Source: Holosporales bacterium (GTDB taxonomy: Bacteria; Pseudomonadota; Alphaproteobacteria; RUG11792). Taken from it: a DNA stretch of 7,031 nt. Positions 1 to 6,076 of this stretch are shown here, one piece after another. Both the position numbers and the translations under genes were made by a program. The stretch lies in the NCBI GenBank assembly GCA_031279295.1, contig JAITIT010000057.1, forward strand, positions 1 to 7,031, written 5' to 3'. The notes under the pieces were generated by a model. The model made no database searches, was not told where the DNA came from, and was given only the letters and a program-made list of their open reading frames with translations. The stretch's first letter is position 1; the number at the start of each line of letters is the position of its first letter.

Positions 1-167
1 CTTGGTCATACTGTATATCATCTCATAGAAACATCTGGGGTTTGATGATGGGTACATGATGGTTTGTGATGCATGGTGATTTGGCAGCAGTGAGTCGACG
101 GTTTGAGTTTAGCCGAGGATCCCATCTGTGATGGCTGACAGCACTACTTGCAGCCAGCAAAACACTT

Positions 168-197
168 ATGGCAATGGGTAAGTCGATGTCGTATAAT
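168..197 (+). promoter_or_regulatory. Probable sigma-70 promoter for the mreB-yggT-rsmA cluster
   Basis: A perfect TATAAT lies at 192-197. The hexamer ATGGCA at 168-173, 18 nt upstream, matches four of six bases of the TTGACA consensus. Initiation would fall near 204-206, about 30 nt before the GTG at 235. The promoter sits inside the upstream part of the long open frame that begins with ATG 148, which argues that 148 is not the mreB start. The assignment rests on consensus matching only. Confidence 0.45.
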
Positions 198-234
198 CTC
201 GTGTGTACTGGCCTCTACAGATATCGGTCCGTTC

Positions 235-1275
235 GTGTTTAACAGATTGCTCGGATTTCTGTCTACCGATATGGCAATTGACCTCGGTACTGCCAATACG
301 CTCGTGTATGTTACCGGCAAGGGGGTTGTGTTAAATGAACCGTCTGTCGTTGCTGTATCTAACATCGGTAACAGAGTGGAGGTCCTTGCAGTTGGTAACG
401 AAGCTAAGCGGATGCTTGGACGTACCCCGGGTCATATAAGGGCAATCAGGCCACTACGAGATGGAGTGATCGCGGACTTCGAAGTTGCTGAAGAGATGAT
501 AAAATACTTCATTAGGAAGATCCACAATCGTGGATTGTTCACTGCCCCGCGGATAGTTATATGTGTTCCGTACGGAGCAACTGCAGTCGAACGACGCGCT
601 ATTCAAGAGTCTGCGGAAGGTGCAGGGGCTAGGGAAGTTTACCTAATTGAAGAGCCGATGGCTGCTGCAATAGGTGCCGGTCTTCCAATCAGTGAGCCAA
701 AGGGATCCATAGTGGTAGACATAGGTGGTGGTACTACCGAGGTTGCTGTTATATCACTTGGTGGAATTGTATATGCCTCATCGATAAGGGTTGGCGGGGA
801 TAGGATGGATGATGAAATTATATCGTACATTCGGAAGGGGTTTAACCTGCTGATAGGAGAAGCAACAGCGGAGAAGATTAAGCAAGAGATAGGATCTGCT
901 GTTTGTACATCGTCAAGCAAGGATGTTAAGATGGTTATCAAGGGGAGAAGCCTCATTGATGGTAATCCGAAGGATATAGAAATTACCCAGAAGCATATTG
1001 CGGAAGCCCTTATTGAACCGGTCTCAGCAATAGCGAATGGCGTGAAGGAAGCCCTTGAAAATACCCCACCTGAACTTGTGGCAGATATCATAGATAATGG
1101 AGTAATGTTGACGGGCGGTGGTGCGCTGTTACCTAATTTGGATACGGTGATCACTCATATCACAGGTGTTAGCGTGAAGGTTGCTGACGACCCGTTAAGT
1201 TGCGTTGTGTTAGGAACAGGTAGAGCACTTGCCGAGACCAAGAGAGCCGGCTCCGTGTTGCTAAAGAACTGCTAG
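235..1275 (+). CDS. mreB: Rod shape-determining protein MreB (bacterial actin)
   Basis: MreB is an actin-like ATPase that polymerises under the inner membrane and directs elongation-phase peptidoglycan synthesis or cell shape. With the GTG start at 235 the product is 346 aa, the usual MreB length (E. coli 347). It begins with the expected short amphipathic helix (FNRLLGFLS). Actin-fold nucleotide motifs are visible: phosphate 1 DLGTANT at residues 16-22, the connecting segment EEPMAAAIGAGLP at about 139-151, phosphate 2 VVDIGGGTTEVAV at 160-172, and the adenosine loop LTGGGALLPNL near residue 290. The frame is open back to ATG 148, but those 29 extra codons have no counterpart in the family and contain the probable promoter, so GTG 235 is preferred. 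No clear Shine-Dalgarno precedes it. It heads a tight cluster with yggT and rsmA. The partners MreC and MreD are not encoded here. The family call is very secure and the start moderately so. Confidence 0.97.
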   Translation: MFNRLLGFLSTDMAIDLGTANTLVYVTGKGVVLNEPSVVAVSNIGNRVEVLAVGNEAKRMLGRTPGHIRAIRPLRDGVIADFEVAEEMIKYFIRKIHNRGLFTAPRIVICVPYGATAVERRAIQESAEGAGAREVYLIEEPMAAAIGAGLPISEPKGSIVVDIGGGTTEVAVISLGGIVYASSIRVGGDRMDDEIISYIRKGFNLLIGEATAEKIKQEIGSAVCTSSSKDVKMVIKGRSLIDGNPKDIEITQKHIAEALIEPVSAIANGVKEALENTPPELVADIIDNGVMLTGGGALLPNLDTVITHITGVSVKVADDPLSCVVLGTGRALAETKRAGSVLLKNC

Positions 1276-1284
1276 GCTCTGGCC

Positions 1285-1578
1285 ATGTTCATACTACGTG
1301 CACTCATCGAGATACTCTACGAAGTCATAAGTGGAGTGGAGTACTTATTGATGGGGTACATAATGCTAGGGTGGTTCGTGTTCTTCGGAGTCATCAAAAA
1401 CAATGATGGATTTCTTTTCAGGGTGTATGTATTTCTAGTCAGCAAGATCGAGCCGCTCCTGTCTAAAATTAGACGCGTACTCCCACCTGTAATGGGACTC
1501 GATCTATCGATCCTCGCTATATTTCTCATACTGCATCTTGTGGTGGCTCTCATCAACGCATTCTATACGCTGCTGTAA
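1285..1578 (+). CDS. yggT: YggT family integral membrane protein
   Basis: This 97-aa protein is predicted to lie in the inner membrane. It has two hydrophobic segments, roughly residues 18-36 and 74-93. Between them is the YggT-family hallmark: EPLLSKIRRVLPP at 56-68 followed by GLDLS at 71-75. Family members are linked to osmotic tolerance, cell division or envelope organisation, and often sit beside envelope or division genes; no biochemical activity is established. The start at 1285 is 9 nt after the mreB stop, so co-transcription and perhaps translational coupling with mreB are likely. No strong Shine-Dalgarno is visible. The association with mreB fits an envelope role. Family membership is secure, but the function is only known by association. 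Confidence 0.85.
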   Translation: MFILRALIEILYEVISGVEYLLMGYIMLGWFVFFGVIKNNDGFLFRVYVFLVSKIEPLLSKIRRVLPPVMGLDLSILAIFLILHLVVALINAFYTLL

Positions 1579-1590
1579 TGCTAGCTAGCA

Positions 1591-2448
1591 ATGGTTGAAA
1601 AAGGTGATGATATTACCAACTTATCAATCGCGCAGATTATAGCCAAGTACGGACTACTCGCGAATAGAGGTAAGGCCAAATCACTCGGGCAGCATTTCCT
1701 CTGTGATCCGTCGTTACTCAAAAAAATTGTAGCGTGTGCCTTGCCAATATGGGATGAAGGCCATGTTGTGGAGGTAGGCCCAGGTCCGTGTGGACTAACT
1801 AGGGAAATTATTCATGCCTGTGGTGATCGCTGCTACATCACGTGCATCGAGAAAGATGAGTTGCTCAGGCCAATTCATGACGAGCTACTAGCAAGAAATA
1901 GAACCATGTTGAAATTTATGTATGCCGACGCGATGGAGGTACGTCTCCAAGACCTGGAGCCAAAGCGGCCTATAACTGTCATAGCGAACCTCCCATATAA
2001 TGTTAGTACCACATTACTAATTGGTTGGCTAAAGGATATAGCTGGCATCAGCAAGATGGTCCTGATGTTTCAGAAAGAGGTTGCAGATAGGATATGTGCT
2101 ACCACAGGAACAAAGCAGTACGGCCGATTGAGTATTATATCCCAGCTCATATGTCACACCGAGAAGATGTTCGATGTCTCCAGAGGGGCCTTCTATCCAC
2201 CACCTAAGGTAGAATCAACTGTGGTGAGGATGACCCCAAGGGACATTGCAAAATTTGACTTAGTACCCCTAGACACACTAACTGCTCACTGCTTCAGTAA
2301 CAGGCGCAAGACTCTCCGCAAGATTTTGAGAGATCATTACGGTATAACGGCTCCAGAGGAGATATTTGCCTCATGCGAAATCGATAGAAACGCCCGCCCA
2401 GAGAATGTAGATCCACGCACATTCCTTAAGTTGTCTGGCCGTTTATAG
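1591..2448 (+). CDS. rsmA: 16S rRNA (adenine(1518)-N6/adenine(1519)-N6)-dimethyltransferase RsmA (KsgA)
   Basis: KsgA uses S-adenosylmethionine to dimethylate the two adjacent adenines in the helix 45 loop of 16S rRNA, a late checkpoint in 30S subunit assembly. The 285-aa protein has the full motif series: GQHFL at 33-37, SAM motif I EVGPGPCGLT at 61-70, the acidic ribose contact IEKD around Glu87, ADAM with Asp113, catalytic motif IV NLPYN at 133-137, FQKEVADR at 160-167, FYPPPKVES at 201-209 and the C-terminal FSNRRKTLRK at 235-244. Length and motif order are normal for bacterial KsgA (E. coli 273 aa). It begins 12 nt after yggT. The intervening sequence includes a GCTAGCTAGC palindrome and no Shine-Dalgarno, so expression probably depends on the upstream transcript. 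Nothing suggests decay. Confidence 0.97.
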   Translation: MVEKGDDITNLSIAQIIAKYGLLANRGKAKSLGQHFLCDPSLLKKIVACALPIWDEGHVVEVGPGPCGLTREIIHACGDRCYITCIEKDELLRPIHDELLARNRTMLKFMYADAMEVRLQDLEPKRPITVIANLPYNVSTTLLIGWLKDIAGISKMVLMFQKEVADRICATTGTKQYGRLSIISQLICHTEKMFDVSRGAFYPPPKVESTVVRMTPRDIAKFDLVPLDTLTAHCFSNRRKTLRKILRDHYGITAPEEIFASCEIDRNARPENVDPRTFLKLSGRL

Positions 2449-2537
2449 GAACAGGTTGGACAGAAAATATCGTGCTTCAAATTAAGTAGCTCATGTCATA
2501 ATCGTCGCTAATTTGTCTTAATGTGTATGTTATTTGC

Positions 2538-2551
2538 TTTGATATATCAAA
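2538..2551. promoter_or_regulatory. Perfect 14-bp palindrome upstream of the dehydrogenase-like gene
   Basis: TTTGATATATCAAA reads identically on both strands and lies 39 nt before the ATG at 2591, in the 142-nt gap after rsmA. Its position is suitable for a dimeric regulator binding site. It contains TTGATA, a 5/6 match to a -35 hexamer, with a poor TATGCT 19 nt downstream. An AT-rich palindrome of this size can occur by chance, so the regulatory role is only a suggestion. Confidence 0.3.
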
Positions 2552-2590
2552 AAATGCTACCATTATGCTACTGGCTCGTCGCGATACTGC

Positions 2591-3985
2591 ATGATGGTAA
2601 TCACTGTTATCGGGTGTGGATTCGTTGGGAGTGTTTCGGCTGTATGTCTGTGTGGATTCGGATTTCAAGTATGGTTGTACGACGAAGATCAAACCAGGCT
2701 AGAGAGATTAAAGAATAACGCCTCACCGGCTGATGAACCAGGTGTTGCACAGGCTGTTGTCAAACATTTAGCATCGGGGCAACTAACGTTTTCTGATAAC
2801 GTATACAACATGGTATACAAATCCGATGTTGTAGTCATTGCTGTTCCTACGCTGAATAAAAATAGCGATTTCGATATGTCGAACCTGCACGATACGATAA
2901 GGAAGGTTGTGCTGTCTCTCAGCAATACCCATTATACTGCGATAGTGATCAAAACGAACATTCCTGTTGGAGCTGGTTCGATCATCGCAGATAACACGCT
3001 GTTCCTGAGGACGGATATTAAGCTTGGAAAACACTACGACATCATAACGAACCCTGGGATACTACGTGAAGGATCCGCCATCCAAGATTTTATGGAGCCA
3101 AATGTTGTTCTCGTTGGAACTGGTAATGAATCGACTGCAGCAAAAAGTACAATGTTAAAAATGTACGCCACAATTGCTGCTTCCAAGGTGCCATTTGTGT
3201 TCGCGTCATATGAAACTGTGGAGATCATTAGAGCTGGGGCGATTGGGTTCTTAGCCATAAAAATGGCCTATATCAATGAGATTGCAGATATCTGTAGCAG
3301 ATGTGGAGCAGACATAAATACGGTAACGAAGGGTATAGCATCAGATCACAGGATAGGCCCAAATAGCCTTAGGGTATCACCTGGATTCGGCGGAACATCG
3401 TTTCCAAGAACTGTTAGGGTGTTATCAAATGCGGCTAAATCTCTAGGGGTTAATCTGTCAATTATAGATGCTGCGATTGAAAGTAATACGTCCAGGATTG
3501 CGTCTATCAAGCCTCAAATTATGAAATTACTGAATGATGCAAATGGTAAGGCCTTGCCGATCGCTATAAAAAGAAAGGTTGCAATTCTCGGACTTTCCTT
3601 CAAGCCGTTAACTAGCGATATCAGGGAGTCTCCAAGTCTTTTTGTTATCAAAGACCTCCTGGCTGAGGAGCATATTGACGTGTGGGCTTATGATCCGCTA
3701 TTCAAGTCATCTCGTAACAAGAATCAGTGTATTCCCACAGCGATAAGAGAGCATAAAAATTTTCGTATCGTGGAATCGGTATATGATGCAATCAGTCAAA
3801 GCGACATCGTCGTGATTATGACCAACTGGAACGAGTTCATTTCTCTCGACCTCAAGAAAGTTCGTGAGCTAATGAACAAGCCACCGTACTCAAAACCCAT
3901 CATCCTAGATTACAGAAACATGTTCAGTCCAGAGAGAATGAAGGCGTTTCACTATGTATCGCAGGGACAGCCCGTGAACACTTGA
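2591..3985 (+). CDS. UDP-glucose/GDP-mannose dehydrogenase family protein, probable pseudoenzyme
   Basis: The 464-aa product has the full three-part architecture of nucleotide-sugar dehydrogenases, which normally oxidise UDP-glucose to UDP-glucuronate with two NAD+. The N-terminal Rossmann domain has VIGCGFVG at 6-13 and Asp31. The central segment has IKTNIPVG at 120-127, LREGSA at 158-163 and INE at 228-230. The C-terminal domain has GLSFKPLTSDIRESPS and a YDP motif. Against the family pattern the catalytic residues are altered: the Cys of GGSCFPKD is Ser270 (codon 3398-3400), the next KD is Arg273-Thr274, the Lys of ELIK is Arg214, the Asn of ANAF is Ile218, the Thr of KSTVP is Asn123 and the first Glu of PEFLRE is Gly156. 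The frame is intact, which argues against simple decay. Binding of NAD or a nucleotide sugar may persist, but dehydrogenase activity is doubtful. The start could be ATG 2591 or ATG 2594; neither has a Shine-Dalgarno. Confidence 0.85.
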   Translation: MMVITVIGCGFVGSVSAVCLCGFGFQVWLYDEDQTRLERLKNNASPADEPGVAQAVVKHLASGQLTFSDNVYNMVYKSDVVVIAVPTLNKNSDFDMSNLHDTIRKVVLSLSNTHYTAIVIKTNIPVGAGSIIADNTLFLRTDIKLGKHYDIITNPGILREGSAIQDFMEPNVVLVGTGNESTAAKSTMLKMYATIAASKVPFVFASYETVEIIRAGAIGFLAIKMAYINEIADICSRCGADINTVTKGIASDHRIGPNSLRVSPGFGGTSFPRTVRVLSNAAKSLGVNLSIIDAAIESNTSRIASIKPQIMKLLNDANGKALPIAIKRKVAILGLSFKPLTSDIRESPSLFVIKDLLAEEHIDVWAYDPLFKSSRNKNQCIPTAIREHKNFRIVESVYDAISQSDIVVIMTNWNEFISLDLKKVRELMNKPPYSKPIILDYRNMFSPERMKAFHYVSQGQPVNT

Positions 3986-4153
3986 GTAAGTCGTGTCTTC
4001 ACACAAGGATTTAGCTAATGATAGTACGTAGTCCTAAACCGAGATGGAAAGAGGTCATTGTATTAGAGCTGTGTTTACAGATATGTTTGTTACCCAGCTA
4101 GACAGCGCTCGCCAAACGAATAGGAGATTGCATATCCAAATGCGGTAGTGTCG

Positions 4154-4690
4154 TTATTTGTTACACTTGTGCAGTATGGATGCTACCGTCTGGTCTTTCT
4201 CCTTGCTTCCTCTGGATGATCCGAACTCGAAGTTATATGCATCCCTGAGGCAGGATCCGAAGATTCCGGCTATCGTTGATATGATGCCGATCACCTCACC
4301 TGGTAGCTCGTGTCTGAATATGCAGATGATTACGAGGCATGAGATTAGGCCGACAACTGCTGAGATCACCATGATGTCAGCTCTCTTATTACGCTTTCCT
4401 GAGTTGATAATTGCTATGTCTCGATAACGCGCGCTCTCTTTGTCCTTAATAACTGCAAGCTCAATTTCGCGTTCTGAGTTAATGAGTGCCTGCTGGAATA
4501 AGGAGTACATATTCCGGTCTTCCTTAATCTTCTCGATGGCCTGGAATTCATCAGTGGTATTTGTAACTGTCTTTGCGATATCCACTATCTTCTTTGATAT
4601 GGATTCTGCTTTTGTCCCAGATAGCCACTTCGCTATCTTGGGGGTAAATTGTGCAAGCGCTAGGGCCGCTTGAATGATTGATATTGACAT
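4154..4690 (-). CDS. 3TM-type holin, gene-transfer-agent/phage holin family (orphan)
   Basis: Proteins of this family (Pfam GTA_holin_3TM) sit in the inner membrane and permeabilise it so that lytic enzymes or particles can leave. The 178-aa product starts with a hydrophobic, possibly amphipathic segment at 4-23. A charged helical middle follows, with the family-like SARYRDIAI at 87-95, then two membrane spans at about 104-125 and 131-148. The C-terminal signature FEFGSSRGSKEKD at 154-166 is characteristic of these holins. No endolysin, capsid, portal or integrase gene is nearby. It converges on the dehydrogenase-like gene (168 nt between stops) and diverges from the secreted repeat protein gene. 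Base use looks like that of its neighbours, so there is no obvious sign of recent transfer. The family call rests on recognised motif pattern and topology without a profile search; the role as an active holin is inferred. Confidence 0.75.
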   Translation of the reverse strand: MSISIIQAALALAQFTPKIAKWLSGTKAESISKKIVDIAKTVTNTTDEFQAIEKIKEDRNMYSLFQQALINSEREIELAVIKDKESARYRDIAIINSGKRNKRADIMVISAVVGLISCLVIICIFRHELPGEVIGIISTIAGIFGSCLRDAYNFEFGSSRGSKEKDQTVASILHKCNK

Positions 4691-4704
4691 GATTTTTTCC
4701 TTTC
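4691..4704 (-). promoter_or_regulatory. Strong ribosome binding site of the holin gene
   Basis: Read on the minus strand, GAAAGGAAAAAATC immediately precedes the ATG at 4690. AGGA is 7 nt from the start codon, an ideal spacing, followed by an A-rich unstructured spacer. This fixes the holin start. It is the clearest Shine-Dalgarno in the window; the housekeeping genes have none that is convincing. Confidence 0.75.
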
Positions 4705-4780
4705 AAAAATTTGGTTGATAATAATGGGGGTTGTAATGTGCGATCGGTGTACTGCGTGTGTTGGCTTTGCGAAACTATCG

Positions 4781-4810
4781 AAATTTGGCACAAATTTGCA
4801 ATGAAATTGC
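4781..4810. promoter_or_regulatory. Phased AAATT-type repeats in the divergent intergenic region
   Basis: AAATTTG begins at 4781 and again at 4792, and AAATTG begins at 4804. The spacings of 11 and 12 nt are about one helical turn. The middle copy is part of the palindrome CAAATTTG (4791-4798), and the third is part of the inverted repeat GCAAT-GAA-ATTGC (4798-4810). The cluster lies between the divergent holin and secreted-protein genes, where a shared operator or curved-DNA element could sit. No convincing -35/-10 pair could be assigned in either direction. Function is inferred from layout alone. Confidence 0.35.
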
Positions 4811-4886
4811 TAGTAAACTTGGTCTATGTAAATTAATCTGATTGTAAGTGGGCTACATAATCATTATGAAATGAATAACTCTCACC

Positions 4887-4892
4887 AAAAGG
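4887..4892 (+). promoter_or_regulatory. Ribosome binding site deciding the start of the secreted repeat protein
   Basis: AAAAGG ends 5 nt before the ATG at 4898. The alternative in-frame ATG at 4871 has no purine-rich element at proper spacing and would place nine polar residues ahead of the signal peptide. The site therefore favours 4898. Confidence 0.55.
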
Positions 4893-4897
4893 TATGT

Positions 4898-5419
4898 ATG
4901 AAATATGTGGCTGCCGGTGTATGCATTGTTGTTGCTTGTCTGTCAGCTTTAGGAGCTCAGAACCAGAATCGGCATATATGGATAAATCCCGAGTTTCAGG
5001 AAAATCGGTATACATGGACAAATCCCAAGTTTCAGAAACCCCAGGAAAAAGAACTCCAAAACGGCCTCCCAAGTGTCCTAGGGGATCTTAGGCGTGACGC
5101 TCCTCCTAAACCTCCTCTATGGATAAATCCCGAGTTTCAGAAACCCCAGGAAACAGAACTCCAAAACGGCCAATTCCCAAGTGTCCTAGGGGATCTTAGG
5201 CGTGACGCTCCTCCTAAACCTCCTCTATTGATTCCCAGGTTTATATCATGGGAAGAGTATGAGAGAGAGGGGGAGGAACATAATAGAAAGATGGAGGATA
5301 AGAGGTTACGAGCCTTGCGAAGAAAAACGAGACCTATCAACTTGCCGAAAAATCTTATTCAACTTTACAATGAAATGTTCAATGAAGAATATAATTGTGA
5401 TTTATCAGATTCATACTAA
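4898..5419 (+). CDS. Secreted repeat protein with NPxF and RxxPxxP motifs, candidate host-interacting protein
   Basis: I do not recognise a family. From ATG 4898 the product is 173 aa; a frame from ATG 4871 would add nine residues. Residues 1-20 form a signal peptide: Lys2, then a hydrophobic run to Gly19-Ala20. Cleavage by signal peptidase I could follow Ala20. VVAC at 11-14 is a weak lipobox, so a lipoprotein is an alternative. Two short units (WINPEFQ 28-34, WTNPKFQ 40-46) lead into two near-identical repeats, residues 40-74 and 75-110. Each repeat has NPxF, a linker LQNG..PSVLGDL, and RRDAPPKPPL, which contains RxxPxxP. A highly charged, probably helical segment follows (about 117-146), then a tail ending in acidic residues. 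Secretion, proline-rich repeats and eukaryotic-type short motifs suggest a surface or effector role in a host-associated bacterium; this is inference. Its stop overlaps the convergent rnc stop by 4 nt, and it diverges from the holin gene. Confidence 0.75.
   Translation: MKYVAAGVCIVVACLSALGAQNQNRHIWINPEFQENRYTWTNPKFQKPQEKELQNGLPSVLGDLRRDAPPKPPLWINPEFQKPQETELQNGQFPSVLGDLRRDAPPKPPLLIPRFISWEEYEREGEEHNRKMEDKRLRALRRKTRPINLPKNLIQLYNEMFNEEYNCDLSDSY
4964..5035 (+). repeat. Two tandem 36-bp units at the start of the repeat region
   Basis: Units 4964-4999 and 5000-5035 share a core of the type AATCGGYATAYA followed by a 21-mer encoding W(I/T)NP(E/K)FQ. They encode 12-residue repeats. The 21-mer occurs a third time at 5120-5140, identical to the copy at 4979-4999; the copy at 5015-5035 differs at two positions. 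The second unit's 21-mer is also the beginning of the first long repeat, so the array is nested. Confidence 0.8.
5015..5227 (+). repeat. Two near-identical tandem repeats of 105 and 108 bp
   Basis: Copy 1 is 5015-5119 and copy 2 is 5120-5227. Aligned by eye, they differ by three substitutions and one 3-nt insertion in copy 2 (encoding GQFPS instead of GLPS). The stretch from CCAAGTGTCC to the end of each copy is identical, including synonymous sites. This indicates recent duplication or ongoing homogenisation. Both copies stay in frame, adding 35 and 36 residues to the secreted protein. Confidence 0.92.
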
Positions 5420-6069
5420 GCCTCCGGGTTGCTCAATTTCTGGAGCAGAAACTTCGCGGCGAGTGTTTCCGCCTTCTTCCTTGAGGGGCCGCTTGCAGTG
5501 ACTTTTTCGTTTCCAATGGAAGCTGAGACTGTGAATGTTGGGTTATGATCCTGGCCTGTTACAGAGACTATGTCGTATTGTGGAGCTGCACCAGTTTCAC
5601 GCTGGCATACCTCTTGTAGTTTAGTCTTTGGATCGTAGTTAACATCGTCGTAACAGTTGAAGATTTCGTCCCAGCAGCGTATTATCACAGCCTTCGCTGA
5701 GTCGTATCCTCCGTCAATGAACACTGCCCCAAGGACTGATTCCATCGCATCTGCTAGCACTGTTTCGTTCGTACGAAGGTGATTACCTGCAGTGACCAGG
5801 TGCTGATCGAGTTCCAGTTTCAGGGCGACTGCTTTGCATGAATCAGCGCAAACGAACGCAGCGAACATCTTAGCCATCGTCCCTTCCTCAACATTGAACT
5901 TAGCGAAGATAAATTCTGCAATGACTGCTCCAAGAATTCTATCCCCAAGAAATTCTAGTCTCTCGAATTGCAGAGCGTAGCGCTTGATGCTAGAATGATG
6001 GAGAGCGCTCTTGAGGAGCGATATATTTCTAAATGAATGTCCTAACTTTTCCTCAAGAGCCTCAGTCAC
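5416..6069 (-). CDS. rnc: Ribonuclease III
   Basis: RNase III is an Mg2+-dependent endonuclease that cleaves double-stranded RNA as a homodimer, releasing 16S and 23S rRNA precursors and processing mRNAs. The 217-aa protein (E. coli 226) has the signature ERLEFLGDRIL at 36-46 with metal and catalytic residues Glu36, Glu39 and Asp43. The second catalytic pair is Asp107 and Glu110 in LADAMES. A C-terminal double-stranded RNA-binding domain runs from about 146 to 213 (DPKTKLQE at its start, SRKKAETLAAKFLL near its end). Two details depart from the usual pattern: the LxxLRAxLV helix reads MAKMFAAFV, and the loop before LADA is short and lacks the usual GGxR. The start is GTG at 6069, 7 nt after the lepB stop, with no clear Shine-Dalgarno, consistent with coupling to lepB. 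The terminal TAG overlaps the convergent gene's TAA. Confidence 0.96.
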   Translation of the reverse strand: MTEALEEKLGHSFRNISLLKSALHHSSIKRYALQFERLEFLGDRILGAVIAEFIFAKFNVEEGTMAKMFAAFVCADSCKAVALKLELDQHLVTAGNHLRTNETVLADAMESVLGAVFIDGGYDSAKAVIIRCWDEIFNCYDDVNYDPKTKLQEVCQRETGAAPQYDIVSVTGQDHNPTFTVSASIGNEKVTASGPSRKKAETLAAKFLLQKLSNPEA

Positions 6070-6076
6070 TGTGATA

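Noticed and set aside
42..80. Iterated TGATG/ATGG words upstream of mreB
   Set aside because: The spacing is irregular, the words are short and there is no symmetry. This is too weak to call an operator or repeat array.
639..1154. A 171-codon minus-strand open frame opposite mreB
   Set aside because: It is antisense to the strongly conserved mreB coding region, has no recognisable motifs, and its composition is that expected of a complementary strand.
1580..1589. GCTAGCTAGC palindrome between yggT and rsmA
   Set aside because: It occupies the position of a ribosome binding site but is only 10 nt long and made of a doubled CTAG word; nothing supports a function.
3986..4153. Possible terminator or RNA gene between the dehydrogenase-like gene and the holin
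   Set aside because: The only hairpin seen is GTGT-CTTC-ACAC (3993-4004), with a 4-bp stem and no T-run. No tRNA-like T-loop or acceptor pairing could be found on either strand.
4871..4897. Extended N-terminus for the secreted repeat protein from ATG 4871
   Set aside because: It lacks a spaced ribosome binding site and would put nine mostly polar residues before the signal peptide; ATG 4898 fits better.
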